Of a stretch of DNA of 64,000 bases, positions 33,397 through 45,257 are shown piece by piece. The notes under the pieces are model-generated. The model worked only from the letters and a program-made list of their open reading frames with translations, made no database searches and was not told the origin of the DNA. Position 1 is the stretch's first letter, and the number at the start of each line of letters is the position of its first letter. Source of the DNA: Azadirachta indica (Eukaryota; Streptophyta; Magnoliopsida; Sapindales; Meliaceae). Location of the stretch: the NCBI GenBank assembly GCA_022749755.1, contig CM040441.1, forward strand, positions 21,143,475 to 21,207,474. The letters run 5' to 3'. The position numbers and the translations under genes were made by a program.

Positions 33397-35429
33397 TTAA
33401 TTGTTGTAGGGATAGAGACGAACTGGAAGCCCCTTGGCTGCCTTTAAGTTTGGAACTCTGACCATTTGCTCGTCAGGATTAACCTTTTCCCAGTTGAATT
33501 TCTTGACAACATGATGAATGAAGATAAGAATTTGTAGCTTGGCAAAATCTTTTCCAGGGCAAATGTGATGGCCTCCTCCGAATGGTACATATGAGTATGG
33601 GACAATTGGGTCATTTCGTTCGAATCTTGATGGGTCAAACTTTTCTGGGTCCTTGAAGTACTGTGGATTCCTGTGTGTTGCATGAACACTCCAGTGTACC
33701 TGCCATTTCCAATCAATTAAATCAAATTATTTCCGAGTTATATGTATACAGGGAGAGAGAAGGACGGTCTTCCTTACTCTTACGGTAAGTTTTATATTAT
33801 TTATAAATCATTAAATTTAGATTCTTATAATAATCAAGGATATATCTCACGTGTTAACTAATTATAATATATTTATTATACATTAATATATATATATGTT
33901 AAATTTAATTTTAATTATTAAAAATTTATAAATAATATAATAAAATGAGTAAAATTATGGATGTATATATAAATATATGGATAGTCCTCGAGGGTTAACT
34001 AATAGTTTGATCTCTTATGGTAAAATGTAAGAGATCAGAAATCCGATTCTCCTTTCCATCTATCAATCTCGGAGAGGGTTAAAGAGTGTGTGAAAATAGA
34101 AAAAAAAATCGATGGAGTATATGAGAAATTCCTTTTCTTTTAATTTGGATAGAGTGAAGTAGGGTTTGGGATAAAAAGTAAAAATAAAAAAAAAATTAAA
34201 AAAATAAAAAAAATATATAATTACCTTCCATCCCTTTGGAATCAAATATCCTTCATAGGTGAAGTCATTGAGGGCTTCCCTGAAAGTCCCAGAAGCAGGT
34301 GCCTCCATTCTCAGAGATTCACTCAACACATTCATTGAGAACTTCATCTTTTTCAGGTCCTCCATTGTCAAATTCTCTCCTGGTGCTTTTCCTTTCGCTA
34401 TCTCCAATTGCTCTGTTCAAATCAACATTATTAATAACCTTGATTCATTTGAAAACAAAGCATGTAATGAGAAGGGTATGTACCTGAACGAACTCTTGCA
34501 TAGATTTCAGGATTCTCTGCAAGATTTTTTATAATGGAAACAATGGTTACACTGGGATTATCAAACGCAGCTGAAAGCAATGATACCAAGTTCTTAGCAA
34601 GTACGACGTCCTTTGTTTCTATACCATCCCTATGATTCTCCAGTAATATGTTCGACAGAACGTCGTTTGCTTCTTTTCTATCCTTCTCAAACAAATCAAT
34701 CTTTCTCTGCTTAATGATGTCCACGAATATCTTGCGACATTTTCTCGACCCTTTAACAGCACGATTGAATTTTGTACCTGGAAGGTTTATAGGCAACGCA
34801 AAAAACGCAGCCACAACATCTCCCATCGCAGGCAGAAGCTCGTCGAGAATTTCCCGATCCCTGATGTCAGCAAGCAATCTACAAGATATCGCAAACGTCA
34901 ACTTCCTTGCAATAGGGTAAACAGTAACTTCATCAGACCCGTCCCAGAACAACTTGAAGTGATCTTTCACGACCTCATCAGTAATACCAACATGTTTTGC
35001 AAGAGCCTCAGGCTCATTGAAGGAGGAGAGAAACTGCTTGCGAGCTCTGACAACTTGCTCCGGAGTAATCTCTTCCTCGGCGTTTTCAAACACTCTGAGA
35101 AAAGTTATAGGCCACCAGGATCTAACAAGCTTGTAATCATTAGCAAACAAGAACTTGTTCCCCTCAGGAGTGCATAAAAACACCATGTTTTGACCAATAT
35201 GAGACGTCTTGAAAAGCTTGGTGTTGTATTTGTTTTTCCTCGCAGCAATGAATTTGTGAATAGTGTTGGTTCTGGCCTTGGAAATGTAATCTAAAGTTTC
35301 AAAAATCTTCTGAGGCCAATGCACATGACCTGGTGGGAGAGGAGCATTCTGGGTTTGCTTGGGTTTGAAGAGATAATAGAAGCAGAAGACAGTAAGAATG
35401 AGAAGTACGGAGAGTAAGAAGAGCTCCAT
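33397..35429 (-). CDS. CYP716-like cytochrome P450
   Basis: Three exons on the minus strand, 34484-35429, 34225-34412 and 33397-33699, joined by GT-AG introns (CAG|GTACAT...AACAG|AGC; AAG|GTAATT...GGCAG|GTA). They give 478 aa, the usual family length. Order: N-terminal membrane anchor ([20 protein letters not shown]), proline hinge LPPG (31-34), I helix about 283-300, ExxR as ESLR (347-350), FDPSRF (399-404), heme loop [10 protein letters not shown] with Cys425. Similarity across [32 protein letters not shown] and [21 protein letters not shown] places it near CYP716, ER-bound enzymes that oxidise triterpene scaffolds. Two departures: the I-helix oxygen-activation site reads AAFDNPS (287-293), not AG-x-DT, and the heme-loop Arg is His423. 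Catalysis may be altered or lost. A TATA box lies 72 bp upstream of the ATG. The frame is intact. Confidence 0.9.
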
Positions 35430-35500
35430 AATTTCAACTTTGAACCTAGGATCAAAGAATCTGAAGCTCTGTGTTTGTTAATGAATCACTGAAGGTTAAA

Positions 35501-35508
35501 TATTTATA
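35501..35508 (-). promoter_or_regulatory. TATA box of the P450 gene
   Basis: TATAAATA on the minus strand, 72 bases upstream of the ATG at 35429, a normal distance for a short plant leader. Confidence 0.6.
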
Positions 35509-35685
35509 TGTTGTAAAGTTCAAAGAGAGTAAATGGTAAGTCAACAATGGTTCAATTTATTATATTTTAGTTCAACAATGGTACACTCTACTATATTGTA
35601 CTTCAAAAATGGTGTACTGGGGGGGTTCATGAATAAAAATAACAGGAGATTTCTCAAGCTTTGAAGCAAAGTATCACACGTTTCA

Positions 35686-35688
<3 letters not shown>

Positions 35689-35724
<36 letters not shown>
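35689..35724. repeat. (AT)n microsatellite
   Basis: About 18 AT dinucleotides, about 260 bp upstream of the P450 start. Confidence 0.95.
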
Positions 35725-35729
<5 letters not shown>

Positions 35730-38700
35730 TATTAGTATCTGCCAGTCGTTTAAGCTGACTACAATATTCCAATAATACTAACGACAAAACTCTCTTGGTA
35801 CAATAACGTTCTTGTCCCTAAACTTTATCATAACAACACATTGTGATATAAGGTTTCCGAATTTGATAATTTGGTCCACCATAGTCATAGATAACAGTGT
35901 TCATATGCGTCTGTTGTTTTTGCATTGAACTCTTTCATTAACTGGTATTAATATCAGTTAGTCTACCATATTATTTTCTTAATAGAAAAAGAAGAAAATG
36001 CCTCCATGTGTTCCCAATTCAATCCAATCCAATACAATTTTTGATGGACTTAAATGAAATAATAGATCAGATTAAATTAAAAAATTTAAAATCACTTAAA
36101 TGAATTAAATTATAAATTTATATTATCAGCCTATGAGAATTTGATCCAATTCACTAAAAATAATGTATTAATATTTTTTAATAAGATATAATTTTATTTA
36201 CTTATAGTATAATATACACACCCAAGTAACATCCTTTCCCCCTCGTTTTCATGTTTATTTATTTTCTTCATGATTAATTTTTTTACAATATGTTTATATA
36301 ATATTTTTATTTTGTGAAGACTCACAGTTGACTTAAAGGGATTCTTATTTTTTTTTTTTATTTATAGAACTCAATCATAATTATTTAAATATTTATTTTT
36401 ATTATTATTTTAGTTTGAACAGGTATATATATATGTTCAAAGTTTAAATAAATCTCCAATTTTATTTAACTTAATTATCCTTGTTGATAAAAAGGAATCG
36501 TTAGAAAAATTATATACTTTTAGTTTATTTGGATTAAAGTAGATCAAAATAATTTTAATTCGTCAAATGATGAATTGAGTGTGAATTTAGTTAAATTCAA
36601 CCAACCCAAGAAGTCATACTGATGGGAGTAAATAAAATTAAAAAACCACCAAAATTAAGGACTAACTTATTAGAAGTACTAAACTATGCTTTACTTTATT
36701 ATTTTATAAAACTTTAGGGACCAAATATTATTATCCCAACTCTCTTAAGAAAATGAAAGACTGCAGGCGGCGGATAGTAGTCTCAACTGGCGGTTCATTT
36801 TAAAATTACTTATTTTTTTATTTAACTATTTTATAAAATTACTTATTTTCTCAATTTATAACAAATTAAAGAACAAAAATCTGGTTACCTTTTATTTATG
36901 TATAAATGTTGTATTTTCATATTATTCATGTAAAATTATATTTTTGATAAAATATTTGATTTGCTTTATCAAGTTATGGTGTTTAATTCTTAATAAAAGT
37001 TGTTTTGGTCTTCTAGAGGAATAATATACTTAGTTTATATTTTTAAAATCTTTTTATTAAAAATAAAAATAATCAAAAATTTTAATTCATAATTTTTCTT
37101 TTTATTTAATTTATCATTAATTTTTATCTTCTTCAAATTATTAATTCATAATTTTTATTATCTCAAATGACAAAGTAAAAAAATTTTCATAGATCATATA
37201 AAAAGTAAAACAATATTAATGTACTTTATTAAAAATTATTTTTTTTATGAACTATTATTTCAATTTAATTTATTAAATTTGTTTGATAGCTTGATAGTGT
37301 GAGTTTGATATATATATATATATATTATAATGTATAATTTGTAACTATTAAGAAGAAAAAAAGAGTGATACTTTTGTCACCTCACCAACTTTAAAAATTC
37401 ATAATACTTCTAATAACAGCCACAATAACATTAAAATAATCTCTGTAGATATTAAGTCATATTTTTTTATTTTCTCAATAAATCTCATAATTCTTCAAAC
37501 GATTTCTCTCTCCTTGGGTTTAATTTTTACATACCATTAGTGTATTTAATCCTTTTTCATAATTAAAACATGTTGCATAATTCGTTTTCTCTATTCAACT
37601 AAAAAATTTGTGAAAATACAATTTTCATTAAGGTCTATTTTTGTAACTCACTCAAAAATTCGTAACTCAGTTAAAAATTTGTGGAAGGAAAGTTTAATAC
37701 AATTAAATTAAAGTTTAAGTTAAAAAACTAAATACATGAGTTTTAGAGTTAATAATAATAAGAAATTATAGGTTTATAATATGTTGCTAATTAAAAAATT
37801 TAATTAAAAATTATGTATATTTAATTAGATATACAATTATTTTTAATTTAATATTTATTCAAATTAAAATTATAAAAACTTATAAAAATGATTTTATGAA
37901 AATTTTAGAGATGTGCAATAGCAATCAATTTATTTGGCCTGAGTTATAAATAATGTCATTACCTATTAATAATAAGGTCAATTTAGCTATTTTTTATGTT
38001 TTTAAAATTATGGAAGGTAAAATGGTCAATTTCTTAAGAAATGACGGATTTTATTAATGAAAATTTAAATTTCGTTTATTTTTTAAATTCCAAGAATATA
38101 TTATTTACTACTATTTTTTAGAGGTATATGTGTATTTTTCTCAAAGTTTAGGAAATATTATTTGTCAATTTTCCTATCAATTTAAGTAAATCATCAGCCA
38201 ATCAAAATTGACTATTTTGTGCCACTTATCAATAAAAGAAAATAAATTGACACTTCTCAGTCCTTTTAAGGATTGCATGAAAATGAAATGTCAAAATGGA
38301 CTGAAAAGAGACATATGGCCCCATCACAACACTTTTTTAGTTTTTTTCATCTTTTTTATTTTTATTTGTTCAATAGTTGGAGATATCTTTGTAATTATAA
38401 TTTATAATTGTTATTTTCTTTCAAGAGATTGTTATTATAATTTATACTTTTAAGAATAAAATTTATCAAATACTAAATTAATTCTTTTTAAAATTAATTA
38501 TTTTTACAATACAGTAAAAATAAATTATTTTAAAATTTACAATAATCATAAACTAACTTTTAATATGTAAGTCTAATTTTATTTGATCAGATGGTACGTG
38601 AACTCAAAAAAAAATTATTACTTGATCATACTATTAAGTTAATTATTATTTGATTTTTAATATTTAAAAAAATTAAATGGGAGCTCCAATTTGACCTAAT

Positions 38701-38849
38701 AATTATATTTAAATTATCAGTTAATTTGAAAACTTAATCTTAATAATAAATGTCCATATCATTTATTAAAATGTTATAATATTACTAAAATCAAAATGCA
38801 TATAGTGTATGATTATGATATATTTTTCTTTTTAATACTCCTATCATTA
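35725..38849. other. AT-rich noncoding stretch
   Basis: No gene supported. A short frame at 38208-38453 is AT-biased and unsupported. A TA run lies near 37309-37326. No convincing terminal inverted repeats were found. Confidence 0.5.
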
Positions 38850-40285
38850 GGTGCAAGGTTTAATATATGTGGTTTAGAAAATCTAAATGTAAATGAAAAG
38901 TTTGAAAAAATGCATGCATACTTCCCCTAGATCACCAATTGACTAACTCTATTAATTAAAATGTTTAGGATATGCTTAATACTTTATATTTAGATAGAAA
39001 ATTTAGATATTTGATTCACAATTATTAAATATTAAATAAATAAAAATAATAAACTAATTAAAAAGTTTAATTTTGGCTCGTTTTTTATTTCTATGGCATC
39101 TACAATGGTCTATAAGCAAGTTCAAATTGTTGGCTTATTAGAATTTGGACAAAAGTTTAAAAGAATTGAAGTGCTTAGTTTAAATTTCTTGGATAATTAA
39201 AATGCGGAGGTTTTGATACATATCTCCCAAAGGTTTAAAACTTTAGCATTAGATGGAAGATTTGAAAAAAAAAATACACTTACCTCCTTTACACCGTTAG
39301 TTGACAATTTATTTTTATTTAAACGATTATAATACTCTTGTTTGCTTTAAAGTAAAAGTTAAGAAATTCAATCTTAATTTTTTTAATATTAAAAAGATTA
39401 AAATAATTAAAATTTTCATTAACGATAATTTTAACGAAAATTAAAAATTGTATTTATATAATATATTTAATTTTTAATTTGATAATTTTAGTTTACATTT
39501 ATTTAATATTGATGAAATTAAGAATTTAATTAATGATAATTTAATTTGCCAAGTTTAGTTTATATTTATTTAATATTTACTCAAATTATGAATTTAATTA
39601 ATGACAATTTAATTTTTGTTCATATATCATATTTATCCAAATTTCAAACCCTAGCATGCAAAGGGCTGCCTTTCTAACTTGACAATTTTAGTTTTTATTC
39701 ATTTATCATATTAAATATTTATTTAAAATTAAATTTCTAATTTTTGTTAAAATTATCGTTAATTAAATTTTTAATTATTTTAATCTTTTAAACATTAAAT
39801 AAATTAAAATTAAATTTCTTAAATTTTAACTTTAAACCAAAAAATGTATTATAATCATTTAAGTAAAAAAATGGATAGTCAACTAATAGTTTCGAGAAAA
39901 TAAATGTGTTTTTCTTTAAATTTTTCATTTAAGTGTTAAAGTCTCAATTGTATGTATTAAAACCCATTAAAATGTGCAAATCCTCCATCAATTTTTTAGT
40001 TTTTGATTTCTTTTTATGCCATTTTCTTTTTTTTTTTTTCGTTCTTTTCATTATCAATTCATCTTTATTCTTTATTTTCATCTTCTAAATAAAGATGTAA
40101 TGTTGGTGATCAAACACAAACAGATATGAGAGAGAAAAGATGTATTCTACCTAATTGCCCTTGAAATCAACAACCGATTGATGGTAATGTTGGTGATCAA
40201 CTAATGGTCTAGGGAAAGTGTGTAAGTATTTCTTCATACTTTCAATTTATGTGTAGATTTTTCAAACCTCATGAGAGGGATGTGT
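38850..40285. mobile_element. Outer TIR element containing a nested one
   Basis: The segment 38860-38970 (gttt..aaatctaaatgtaaatg.aaagt..gaa....cttcccctaga..a...ttga) is inversely repeated at about 40190-40280. The related but distinct element 39205-39965 lies between. Arms are more diverged than in the other elements and exact ends are not fixed. Confidence 0.45.
39205..39965. mobile_element. Mutator-like TIR element with 9-bp TSD
   Basis: Arms of about 210 bp: gaggttttgatacata ... gttagttgaca ... gattaaaataattaaaatttt, with its inverse ending tatgtattaaaaccc at 39965. ATTAAAATG flanks both sides identically (39196-39204 and 39966-39974). The interior is AT-rich and noncoding. Confidence 0.75.
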
Positions 40286-40309
40286 TAATTCCCAAACTAC
40301 AATATGCTG

Positions 40310-41260
40310 AAACCAAAAAGGCATGATAGACAAAATATAAAAGGTTAAAGCACTGGTGCTAGAATTATAGTATATGTATCATCAATGAAAGTATTGAAGA
40401 ATTGAATGGACAACTATAGAGAATGTTGGGTTGGTTCATGTTGACTCAAATATAATTATTCAAAATTTTGCGCATGCTATTACAAATGTCATAGAGTAGA
40501 GACCATAAGCATGCAATGAGAGTGCTAGTTCTAGCACAATGCACATGGTAGAACAATTTAGAGGCTTCAACCATCATTCTTTGGAGGCTCAATTAATCTG
40601 TTATTTGAAGGTCACGTGTGTTACATATATGCTTCAAGGAAGTGTTAGGCATTAGTGAGAGATGACTAGCAGAGCTTAAGAGAAGGATATGGAAAAGATT
40701 ACATGGGAATAGTTTAAGGAATTACTTGAAGAGAAATACTTCCCTCAATCTTTGACAGATGACAAAGAGGCAGAATTTATCTAATTTATCCAAGGTTCCA
40801 CATCTCTAATGGAGTACGAAAGGAAGTATGAAGAATTATTAAGGTTTGCTCCACATTTGGTAGACATGGAGGCACGTGTAAGGCCAAATGCTTTGAGAAG
40901 GGCCTTAAGCCAGAATTGAGAAAATTGATCTCTATACTTGAGTTGAAGACTTACAGTGCAGTAGGCCTAAATTTTTGGCAAAAAATAAAGAGGAGGCCAT
41001 AACATTAGAACCCTAAAGGTGTAAACCAAAGCTCCCAGAATAAGAAAACATAGACTAAGCCCTACGTGAAGAAATATGATAAGTGGGAGGGAAAGAAAAG
41101 GCAAACAAATGACAAGACAGATATGCATGACTTGTCACTTTGTGATACTTGTGGAAGATATCATAGTGGAACATGCTACAGGAAGAATGGATCTTGTTTT
41201 AAATGTGGAAAGCCTAGCCACTTCATTCAGAATTGCACATAGATAAAAATGAGCAAGGAG
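40310..41260 (+). pseudogene. Outer Gypsy element: gag with zinc knuckle
   Basis: Broken gag: pieces such as FKELLEEKYFPQSLTDDKEA and MEYERKYEELLRFAPHLVDM match chromovirus (Tekay/del-like) gag in both words and order. At 41141-41236 a CDTC..C segment precedes the knuckle CFKCGKPSHFIQNC. Many stops and frame changes. The 5' LTR and primer site are absent upstream, where the inverted-repeat elements begin. Confidence 0.75.
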
Positions 41261-41337
41261 GATCGAAGAAGGATTAAAGTACATGAGCAAAGGTGTATGC
41301 TATCACTAGGTAAGAGGCAGAAGATTCTCCATTTGTT

Positions 41338-41586
41338 GTGACAGCAATGATTTGCATATATGGACACAACACTTTAGCCCTTTTTGATTTAGGTTTTACA
41401 CATTCATTTGTGTTGCACACATTTGCTAAAAGATTGAGTATTACACCTATCTTGTTGGATAATGAGTTATGTGTGGGAACCCCTTTAGGGAATTTATTGT
41501 ATGTTAGAAAAGGGTTGAGATCATGTAAGATTGAAATAGGTGAAAGGACTTTAGAGGTAAATTTGATACTTTTACCTATGCATTGA
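41338..41586 (+). pseudogene. Outer Gypsy element: aspartic protease
   Basis: ALFDLGFTHSFVLHTFAKRL corresponds to the family pattern LFDTGATHSFVS..FA; Thr of the catalytic DTG is Leu here. The frame stops at 41584 and RT-like sequence begins at once, so the usual protease-RT linker and the RT N-terminus have been deleted. Confidence 0.8.
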
Positions 41587-41587
41587 T

Positions 41588-42003
41588 TATAAGGAGCTAA
41601 ATCAGGTAATTGTAAGGAATATGTATCCACTCCCAAAAATTAATGATTTGTTTGAACAACTACATGGAGCTTTAGTGTTATCAAAGATTGATCTTCATTC
41701 TGACTACCACCATTTGAAGATTAAGAGAGAAGACATCCTTGAGACTGTTTTTCAAACGAGATATAAGCATTATGAATGGTGATGCCATTCGGGTTGATAA
41801 ATGCACCCGTTTCTTTTATGAACCTTATGAATCGTTCATTTAAGGATTACTTGGATAGATTTGTGCTTGTATTCATTGATGATATCTTGGTGTATTCTAA
41901 GAGTAAAGAAGAGCACAAAGAGCATCTGAGGATGGTATTACAAGTATTGAGGGGAAAACAACTATATGCAAAATTCAAGAAGTGTGAATTCTGGCTTGAT
42001 TAA
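41588..42003 (+). pseudogene. Outer Gypsy element: reverse transcriptase
   Basis: [19 protein letters not shown] begins the RT core, interrupted by a stop near 41780. It continues [17 protein letters not shown] and the catalytic FIDDILVYS (41872-41898), then [13 protein letters not shown]. The catalytic aspartates are conserved; stops make it inactive. Confidence 0.85.
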
Positions 42004-42191
42004 TTTTAGTGGATCCTAGCAAGAAGTAGTTATGGATTGGCATAGATAGACCAATGTTGGGGAAGTTTCCAGTTTTCTTGGATTGGCAAGATATTACAGA
42101 TGATTTGTTGAGGGATTTTCAAAGATAGCTACCCCTTTAACGCAACTAACAAAGAAAATGTGAGAAAAGCTTTCAAGAGTTTAAGCATAGG

Positions 42192-42600
42192 TTGTTTACT
42201 GCTCTAGTATTCACCATTCTTACAAGATCTAGTGGATATGTAATTTATAGTAATGCCTTTCTTAAAGTTTTAGGTTGTGTGCTGATGCAAAATGGAAAAG
42301 TGGTAGCTTATGCCTCGCTACAATTGAAGAGTTATGAGAAGAACTATCCTACTCATGACTTGGAGTTGGCAATAGTGGTTTTTACTTTCAAAATTTTGCA
42401 ACATTATTTTTATGGAGAGAAGTGTAATATTTATATTGACTATAAAAGTCTCTAATACTTCTTTACTCAAAAGGAGCTAAATATAAAACAATGCTAATGG
42501 CTTGAGTTGGTAAAGGATGATAATTGCATGATAAATTATTATCGATGGAAAGCTAATATACTGGCAGATGCTTTAAGTAGAAAATTTGTAAGAAGCCTAG
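42192..42600 (+). pseudogene. Outer Gypsy element: RNase H
   Basis: [19 protein letters not shown], then [22 protein letters not shown] and, after stops, ILADALSRK: the ordered RNase H landmarks of Ty3/Gypsy. In-frame stops near 42453 and 42497. Confidence 0.85.
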
Positions 42601-42719
42601 TTGCACTCCTGATTACTCAGAAGCAAATCCTACAACATTTTGAGAAGCTTGGCATTGAAGTTGTGATGGGCAACATTAAAGCTTATATTGCACAATTATT
42701 TGTATAGCCTATTTTGATC

Positions 42720-43616
42720 GAGAGGATTAAGAGGGCTCAATAAACTGATGAATTTTGGAAAAAGATAATGGAAGAAGTTTTAATAGGTGGAAGACCTGGA
42801 TTTATGGTGTTTGATGATGAATTATTGCGCTTTGAAGCTAGGCTTTGTGTTCCTAACAACAAGGCCATAAAGTATAAAATTTTAATATAGGCACATAATT
42901 CTTTGTATACCATCCATCCTAGTAGCACAAAGATGTATCAAGACCTCTGAACGATTTATTAGTTGTTTAATATGAAGAAACATGTCAACAAATTAACGCT
43001 AAACATCAAAGACCTCTCAGTTTTCAAAACCTTTAATAGTGCTAGAATTGAAATGGGAACGTATAGCTATAGATTTTGTTATGGGGTTACCAAAGACACA
43101 GAAAGGATATAATGCAGTTTGTGTGATTTTTGATGGATTGACAAAGTCCATACATTTTATTCCGGTGAATACTACTTATTTTATGGATAAGTATGCAAAA
43201 TTGTATGTGGATGAGATTGTAAGATTTCACAGTGTAACGATTTCTATTGTCTCTGATCGAATCCGCGATTCACTTTAATATTTTGAAAGAGTTTGTACAA
43301 AGTTATAGGAACTAAGTTAAACTTTAGTAGGGCATTCTCTACCATAGTCCGATGGACAATCTAAAAGGACTATCCAAATTCTCGAAGATATGTTGTGAGC
43401 TTGTGTAATAGATTTCAAGAGTATTTAGGACAAACACTTGCCATTGGTAGAGTACACGTACAACAATAGTTATTAATTTACGATTGGTATGGCTCCTTAT
43501 GATATCTCTAGTGCATTAGGATGAAGTTGGTGAAAGAAAAGTCTTGGGACTGAAGATTGTCCAACAAACATGTGAAGTGATTGAAAAGATGACAAAAAGA
43601 ATGAAAGTGACACAAA
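42720..43616 (+). pseudogene. Outer Gypsy element: integrase, 5' part
   Basis: Core includes LELKWERIAIDFVMGLPKTQ, LTKSIHFIPV and KLYVDEIVRFHSVTISIVSD with catalytic Asp residues, then increasingly broken sequence. It is cut at about 43616 by the inner element and resumes at 51941. Confidence 0.8.
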
Positions 43617-45257
43617 GATACATTCCTATGTATCCCGCAAGTATACGAGGTAGTACAAGTAGTAAGTAGAAAGAAAGAGTTGTCGTACCCTCGAGGATTA
43701 AGTTTTTGAATTTTTAATTAAGTACTGTGAATATGATAGATTAACTTTATTTAGGCACTTAAAAGTTGTAGGAGAAAACAAATATAATTAAAAATCACAC
43801 AAATGGCAACTAAATTGTTCAACAAAATTAAAAACTAACAAATTAAGCTAGCTAGAAAAAGAATGTGCATAGATTGATATGATAAATAGTCCTAGAATTT
43901 CGATTTCACCTAACCATTACTATATCTCTACTAATTTCAGAAGTTACTGAGTTTTTATTTTTAATACACTATCATAGGTTCTAAATAACTTTGTTCCCTC
44001 TAAATTAGGAATTTGCTAAGTTTTTATTTTTAATACACTATCACAGGTTCTAAGTAACGTTGTTCCCTCTCTTGAGTGTCAAACTAGGTTTACGTTTAAC
44101 TAAACCAATCGATATCCCTATCTAGCTAAATTAGCTTAACGTTCCGTAAATCTAACATGTTATTAATTCTTATAAATTAATTCACCTTCTAGTTTATTAA
44201 GTCCCAAGTATTAATGTGATTATCTAATTATTCATATTCTCCGAAACTCTTAATATACTAGACTGAGTTTTTAGAGTCCTATGAATAATTTAGACTATCT
44301 CTAATACCAATTTATTCATGTAATCTGATAATTCATTATAAAACAAATTATTAGCATTAAGTGTAAGAAAAACCCAAGTGATTAAAAATTAATAACAATA
44401 ACAAATTTCTTCATTAGTCAAAACATGATAGGATTTTGTTACATCAAAATTTTAAAACATGAAAATTAGCCTAACATATCAAAAATCAAACACAAATCCA
44501 TAATGAAATTTATCAATCTTACAACAATCCAACAATAAAATAAAATTAATTTCAAAGCAAAAGTGAGAGTTTGAGGAGACAAATCTAATGATGAAGGGCC
44601 AAATCAATCTTTAAGTGTTCCTACAAAAGCCTTGAAGCTTGATTCTTCTCTTTTTCTCTTTCTAAAAACTTTTGTTCTTCTCTTCCCCTCTCACTATTAA
44701 AAAACCCCATTTCTATTTTTAGATACCCTATTTTTACATGGTGGTTGAAGTTCCAAAATTAAGAAAATATAGAACCAATCAAATCTGGGCATTAAAAGCT
44801 AAACAAGGGCTGAATTTTCAATTCAAATTATTTCATAGCGGTGCGGCCGCACCTTTACTTTTGCTTAAGAGGAAGGCTTATGGCGTGGGTGTATGACATT
44901 TTGCGCGGTCACGCCTTGAGTTCTGCCAATGGGCGTGTGCCATAAGCAAATTTGGATAATTTCAATTGAGTCCTATTATCATTTTTAATTATATCCCTAA
45001 ATTTTTATGTATTACTTTTGGTCTTCTAGATCTTTACTTCTTGCATTTAAATCTTTAATTTTCTTGTATTTTGGTCCTGATTTTTGATAACTTGTCCTTT
45101 TTGTTTTATTTTTGTGCTGCTTATCACTTTAACTGTAATTTTCTTCATTTTCGCACAAAAGCAATGAATTTCATCGAAATAATACTACCATTTGAAGATT
45201 TTTATATATTTTTAAGTATAAAAGTATAGGATAAGTGTGTAAACAACTCACTTATCA
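43617..45257 (-). repeat. 3' LTR of inner Gypsy element
   Basis: Matches 50357-51940 along its length (gatacattcc ... ttgtcgtac ... ctcacttatca). It contains a GC-rich stretch near 44840-44950 (ggtgcggccgcacc). Read on the minus strand it begins TGATAAGTGAG. Confidence 0.85.

Noticed and set aside
34259..35177. Plus-strand frames across the P450 gene
   Set aside because: Antisense shadows of well-supported P450 exons.
38208..38453. 81-aa frame with hydrophobic C-terminus
   Set aside because: AT-biased, no homologue recognised, no promoter or splice context.
41274..41636. 120-aa minus-strand frame in the outer Gypsy protease/RT region
   Set aside because: Antisense to the recognisable protease and RT of the plus-strand element.
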